Source: Eriocheir sinensis
Lineage: Eukaryota > Arthropoda > Malacostraca > Decapoda > Varunidae
Length of the DNA stretch: 64,000 bases
Assembly (NCBI RefSeq): GCF_024679095.1
Contig: NC_066512.1
Coordinates: forward strand, 15,209,142 to 15,273,141
Direction: 5' to 3'
The notes beneath the pieces were generated by a model. The model saw nothing but the letters and a program-made list of their open reading frames with translations, had not been told where the DNA came from and made no database searches. Within the stretch, counting starts at the first letter, position 1, and each line of letters opens with the position of its first letter. This document shows positions 59,053 to 64,000 of the stretch, piece by piece. A program made the translations under genes and the position numbers.

Positions 59053-59217
59053 CTACAAAAACTTGAACATATTTTTGTAACCGTACAAATAGTTCTTGTA
59101 AGCCACTCAGAAACGTCATGTGTGTCCCAGTTCAACACTGTCATCACTACTCCCATAAAGCAGTCACATATGAATATTATGTAGCTAATTACATTCTTAC
59201 AACAACTTTTCAGTAGC
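59053..59217 (-). CDS. Candidate exon 3 of a gene inside the CACTA-like element
   Basis: 165 bp between acceptor TATATTTCAG and an excellent donor TTGTAG|GTAAGT. Two frames compete. One joins exon 2 in phase and reads VLNWDTHDVSEWLTRT. The other has no link to exon 2 but from an internal ATG reads MTFLSGLQELFVRLQKYVQ and joins exon 4 in phase. Either a one-base shift has broken the gene here, or one of the joins is wrong. The first frame's W-x-x-x-DV-x-WL word recalls SAM domains, only weakly. Confidence 0.3.
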
Positions 59218-59361
59218 CTGAAATATAGCCAAATGAGAAAAAAGGAAACATTACGACAAAGTAAAGATAAATGAAAAAAGGAACACAAAAACAGAAATAA
59301 ATAAGTAAAACAGTAGGCTGTTATTTCGCTAAATACGCAATTATTGGTAGCCTACTCTTAA

Positions 59362-59632
<271 letters not shown>

Positions 59633-59883
59633 TCTACAGGAGTAGGCTATGAACAGTTTGTGTATACATCGATAACTTAATTATGTTATACTTACTACTG
59701 CTATATATTTTACGGCACTTTAAATATGGCCATTTTAACATTGGATGCTGGACGACATAAAACACAAGTGAATATAACAGTAGGCTATTTCGCAAAAATA
59801 AACTTTAAAACTAATAGCCTACTCCTGAAAAAAATAGTTAAGACGTATTTATAGAGTAGAGAACAATGTATACATTTACGTAC

Positions 59884-59924
59884 CTCTCCTGCAGCAGTCT
59901 TGAGCAGAGTGGTGATGTAATAAT
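59884..59924 (-). CDS. Candidate exon 2 of a gene inside the CACTA-like element
   Basis: 41 bp between acceptor CATCCCACTAG and donor GGAGAG|GTACGT. In phase with the exon at 60086 it encodes about 13 residues starting IITSPLC and ends in phase 2, which fits the start of exon 3. Confidence 0.3.
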
Positions 59925-60085
59925 CTAGTGGGATGACTTAGGAGGACAGAAGGGACTCGACGCCAGCACACCGCTGTAGGGGGGGGAGGGTTAATGAGGG
60001 CTGCTTGGTACACAATGTTGTAACTCGTCTTTTATCATATATCTCATCATTACGTTTACAAAGACTACCACAATATTGTCCTTAC

Positions 60086-60174
60086 CTTGGTCAGCTGTTT
60101 GTTGATGAGATCCAAAGCATTTCGTCCTTCCACTGGGGTGTCGTCGTGCGCCTCCTCCTCCTTCACATGCAGGG
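60086..60174 (-). CDS. Candidate exon 1 of a gene inside the CACTA-like element
   Basis: 89 bp, donor ACCAAG|GTAAGG is near-consensus. The acceptor TTTGTGGGAG is weak. Encodes LHVKEEEAHDDTPVEGRNA and LDLINKQLTK, a charged stretch quite unlike the AT-rich surroundings. No family recognised. Earlier exons, if any, would lie between 60190 and the right triplet array. Confidence 0.35.
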
Positions 60175-60189
60175 CTCCCACAAAGGCAA

Positions 60190-60990
60190 ATCAGTAATTC
60201 CCTAGACTCGTGCTGAAAAATCCCTAGATTGGACAAAAAGTTCCTAGTTTGCAAATATTGACATATACAGTACCCCCCCCCCCCCACACACACACACATA
60301 AAAATTACCAAATAATAGGAAAAAATTGCTTTTTAAGTATTTCAGAAGTATACTTTTTATCATTATACAGATAATACATTTTTCTTTCCCTTTTTGACAA
60401 TGATTTCCCTCGAAACAAAAAAAGAACTTGTAACACAATATTTGAGTTTTTCTTGTGATGATTAAATTTTCATCATGTTCTTAATAAAATGCTAAAATTA
60501 AATAAATAAATGAGATCCCCGAGCAGCTGAGATAGACGAGGGATTTTCATCAAGCAGTATAATAAATAAACAAAGATTAAACTAAAATCAAGAAATAACT
60601 GAAAATCCTGAGCATTAACTGTTGACATTTCCTCTGTCAACAAAATATGAAAAAATACACTGGCAGTTCATATTCTTGCTTTTTCTGGCATAAACTGCAC
60701 TATTAACAAATACAGTAATTTAAGAAAACACTTTCATACAAAATATATGTGTTACTTGTGTACTTTACACTTTGGTATACAGAATATATTATTGGCATAA
60801 GTAAAGTTCTATCATATTCTTAACAGAATGATAAAATGAAAAAAAAGAGATTCCTTAGCAACTGAGATAGACTAGAGTGCTTTCCATCACGTTCTATCTT
60901 CTATAAAAATTGTTGACAGACTAAACTAAAATCAATAAATAACTGAGAATCCTGAGATATTACAGTCTGACATTTCCTCAGTCAACACAA
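60190..60990. other. AT-rich stretch inside the CACTA-like element
   Basis: Contains an imperfect direct repeat: 60455-60640 and 60805-60990 both read TTCATCATGTTCTTAATAAA-like, AACTAAAATCAA, then GAAATAACTGAAAATCCTGA-like and a CTGACATTTCCT segment. The spacing is about 350 bases. No exon recognised. Confidence 0.6.
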
Positions 60991-60994
60991 TATA

Positions 60995-62035
60995 AAAAAA
61001 AAAAACACAATCATCACCACCACCATCACCACGACGCCCACTACCACAACCACCATCTCACCACCATATCACCATTACCTCCTCTACCATCACCACCACT
61101 TCCACCACCACCATCATCACCAACACAACCACCACTATATCACCATCTCTACCACCAACACCACCACCATCACCACCACTATATCACCATCTCTACCACC
61201 AACACCACCACCATCACCACCACCATCACCATCTCTACCACCAACACCACCACCATCACCACCACCATCACCATCTCTACTACCAACACCACCATCATCA
61301 CCACCACCATCACCACCACCACCACCACTATCATCATTACCACCACCACCATCAACATCATCATCATCAATACCACCATCACCACCACCACAACCATAAT
61401 ATATACCATTACCACCATCACCACCACCACAACCATAATATATACCATTACCACCATCACCACCACCACTATCATCACCACCTACACCATCACCACCAAC
61501 CCCATCACCACCACCTTCATCACCATCATCACCACCACCACCACCACCATCACCACCTCCACCATCACCACCACCATCACCACCTCCACCACCGCCATCA
61601 CCACCTCCACCATCACCACCACCCCCACAACCACCACCGTCACCACCTCCACCATCATCACCACCACCACCATCACCATTACCATCATCAACACCATCAT
61701 CATCAACACCATCATCACCACCACCACCACCACCATCACCACCTCCACCATCACCACCACCACCACAACCACCACCATCACCAACTCCACCACCACCATC
61801 ACCACCTCCACCATCACCACCATCCCCACAACCACCACCATCACCACCTCCACCACCATCACCACCACCACCACCATCATCACCACCATTATCGCCACCA
61901 CCATCACCATCATCACAACCACCATCGTCATCATCATCATCATCACCACCTCCACCACCACCACCATCATCATCATCAACATGTGGTAGTGGTTGATGTG
62001 CTGGTGGTGGTTGTGGCGGTGATGATAGTGATGGT
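60995..62035. repeat. CCA/CAT triplet array, right
   Basis: CACCACCATCACC-rich to about 61980, then a short GGTGGTTGTGG block to 62035. This mirrors the left array, where CCA comes first and GGT second but with lengths swapped. His, Val/Met and Pro frames are artefacts. Confidence 0.95.
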
Positions 62036-62199
62036 GGTGTATGTTGTGCTAAGTCTAATGAAGGGTATATATTTGTAATTAAATACCTTGCCTCTTGACT
62101 GAAAAGGGTATTGGTGAGGTTAAGGGTATTTTACTCGATATTTTACCTTAGTTTCCGAAGTATACCCTTTTTATACCCTTCATTTTTTACAGTGTAGGG

Positions 62200-63628
62200 C
62201 GTTAGTTTGAGGGATCGGAACGGTCACCCTTCTTAGGCACAGGCTGTACGAAGGCTTACTTCCATCAGGAAGGAAAGGTAGATGTTGATAGGCAGAGACG
62301 AAAGAGTTTAACCAGGCAGGGTGTCACCACAGAAGTATAGTTTTTAAGGCCACTAGGAGGCACTCCATCAGGTCTATAAACCCTCTGAGAGTTGAGGCCA
62401 GAGATGGCATAGAAGACATCATTCTGAAGAATCTTAATAACAGGCATGAAAGAGTCAGAGGGGGGATGAGTAGGAGGAATATGCCCTGAACCGCCCAGAG
62501 TGAAGTTGATACAGAAAGTTTGAGAGAGGAATTCAGCCTTAGAGATAGATGAGACGGCAGTGCTGCTGTCAGGGTTAAGGAGAGGAGGGAAAGAGGAGGA
62601 AGTGAAATTGGAGGAGATATTTTTTGCTAGATGTCAAAAATATCTGGAAGAATTAGAGAAAGCAAGGTGTTGACATTTTCTATGGATGAATGAGTTTTTG
62701 GTAAGTCGGAGAATAGATTTGGCACGATTCCGGGAGGAAATGTACAGATCATGGTTACTGGGAGTTCGGTGGTTCTGGTACCTTTTGTGAGCTGCCTCTC
62801 TATCTTTGATAGCACGAGAACAAGCGTGATTAAACAAAGGCTTTTTAGCATGGGGAGTAGAGAAAGTACGTGGAATGTATGTCTCTATTCCAGAAACAAT
62901 CACCTCTGTGATGCGCTGGGCACACACAGAGGGGTCTCTCTCCTTGAAGCAGTAATCATTCCACGGGAAATCGGAAAAGAACATACTCAGGTCGTCCTAC
63001 CGAGCTGAAGCAAAATGCCAGAAACATCGCCTCTTCGGTGGGGCCAGAAAATGTACAGGAGCGATAGGACAGGATACAGAAATAAGGTTGTGATCGGAGG
63101 AGCCCAACGGCGAGAACAGTTTGACAGAGTAAGTAGAAGGGGTAGAGGTAAGGAAGAGGTCTAGAATGTTGGGCCTGTCTCCAAGACGGTAGGCAATACG
63201 TGTAGGTGCTGAACCAACTGCTCTAGGTCGTTGAGAAGAGCAAAGTTGTAGGCTTATTCACCAGGCTGGTCAGTGAAAGAGGATGAAAGCCAAAGCTGTT
63301 GGTGAACACTGAAATCTCCCAAGATGGAGATTTCAGCAAAGTGAGAGTGGGTCAAGATGTGCTGCACTTTAGAGTTCAAATAGTCAAAGAATTTTACATA
63401 GACAGTAGAGTTAGGTGAGAGATAAACAGCACAGATGTATTAATAATAGAATGACAATGTCTTAGCCGGATGGTGGAAAATTCAGAAGAGTCAAGGTCGT
63501 GGGCACGAGAGCAAGTGATGTCGTTGCGCATGTAGACTTAACATCCAGTTATCGATTGAAATTTAGGATAGAGATAGTAGGAGGGAACAGAGTAGAGATT
63601 GCTGTCAGTAGGCTCAGAAACTTGAGTT
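62200..63628 (-). mobile_element. LINE-H copy (decayed), 5' part
   Basis: Minus-strand order: endonuclease remnants (63600 to about 63010, with LFLTEL-like pieces broken), FFSDFPWNDYCF then CAQRITEVI (62984-62634), and MPVIKILQNDVFYAISGLN (62447-62265), then KKGDRSDPSN near 62215. It stops at the CACTA-like element. Matches the copies at 32098 and 40150 piece by piece. Confidence 0.75.
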
Positions 63629-63990
63629 TTTTTTTTACGTTGATTGCCTATTGCGCCGGTAGGCATCTTCCCGGTGGGGCCTGATGGTCGGCCCAAGGCT
63701 TCTTCCAGGTGGGGCCTGATGGTCGGCCCAGCCCGTTCTGGCGCAGGCGAGTGTTTATAGTGGCGCCATCTTGCATTGGCTCATGCTGCCCCCCGGCACT
63801 CGTTCTTGATTCGCTTGGACGGCTTCCTCTAGAGTCCGGGTTGATGGGTGGTCTTCAGGACAGCATGTGGGTAGTTTTAAGCCACTCGGCGGTGACTGAA
63901 AAATCCGAGTGGTAGCGTGGGGATTCGAACCCGCGTCGTCCATCACGCGGTGAATGTGGGCCCAGTACGCTACCACCTACGCCACCGCCT
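63629..63990 (-). mobile_element. tRNA-derived SINE, family A (copy 5, near full length)
   Basis: Minus-strand box A TGGTAGCGTACTGG and box B GGTTCGAATCC at about 63970-63925, body to 63645 with a small duplication (GGCCTGATGGTCGGCCCA at 63686-63703 and 63714-63731), and a T-run at 63629-63637 as A-tail. Confidence 0.87.
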
Positions 63991-64000
63991 ACCGTGAGGA

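Noticed and set aside
59053..59217. A confident SAM-domain call for the exon
   Set aside because: Only a W-x-x-x-DV-x-WL word supports it, and the matching downstream part needs a frame change. Kept as a weak note only.

Overview
This window looks like intergenic and intronic DNA from a large, repeat-rich arthropod genome, most likely a decapod crustacean. The basis is the very high density of (GA)n, (CA)n and (AAT)n tracts, many tRNA-derived SINEs, CR1-, I- and Penelope-type retroelements, and split genes with GT-AG introns. Nothing prokaryotic is present. The species cannot be fixed from the sequence alone.

Layout. 0-26 kb: no host gene recognised. This part holds microsatellites, pyrimidine-rich stretches, five SINE types (one SINE nested inside another with a perfect 13-bp target duplication), a 35-bp G-rich minisatellite of about 27 units (6.5-7.5 kb) and a foldback element enclosing a 42-bp minisatellite (17.3-18.6 kb). 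26.7-29.8 kb: a decayed CR1-type LINE on the minus strand with an SGNH-esterase ORF1. 31.0-34.5 kb: the last three exons of a carbohydrate sulfotransferase gene (minus strand, phases match). 36.5-39.5 kb: a second, plus-strand CR1-like LINE. 52.5-53.3 kb: the last exon of a paralogous sulfotransferase, same strand, so the two genes form a tandem pair separated by transposons.

40.1-52.35 kb is a layered insertion stack that can be read almost base by base. A LINE (called LINE-H here) is split at a TAA by two PIF/Harbinger-like elements lying end to end in opposite orientation. The first carries a 410-bp hAT-type MITE and a 2.9-kb LTR element without pol (LTRs about 99% alike). The second carries a Penelope-like element, which in turn holds short LINE-derived retroelements, a 5'-truncated I-clade LINE and a 2000-bp hAT-type foldback element with a perfect 8-bp duplication. 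The short retroelements and the I-clade LINE share a 3' end, and all landed at near-identical CAGACA(C/A)TT targets.

56.74-62.19 kb is a 5.46-kb element with CACTA/EnSpm-like CACTG ends, many GGGTATA subterminal motifs, two mirror-image GGT/CCA triplet arrays of 1.0-1.25 kb, and between them a minus-strand set of candidate exons with good splice sites and no recognised function. The window ends in another LINE-H copy and a SINE.

The only host genes supported with confidence are the two sulfotransferase loci. Everything else is mobile, repetitive or unassigned.
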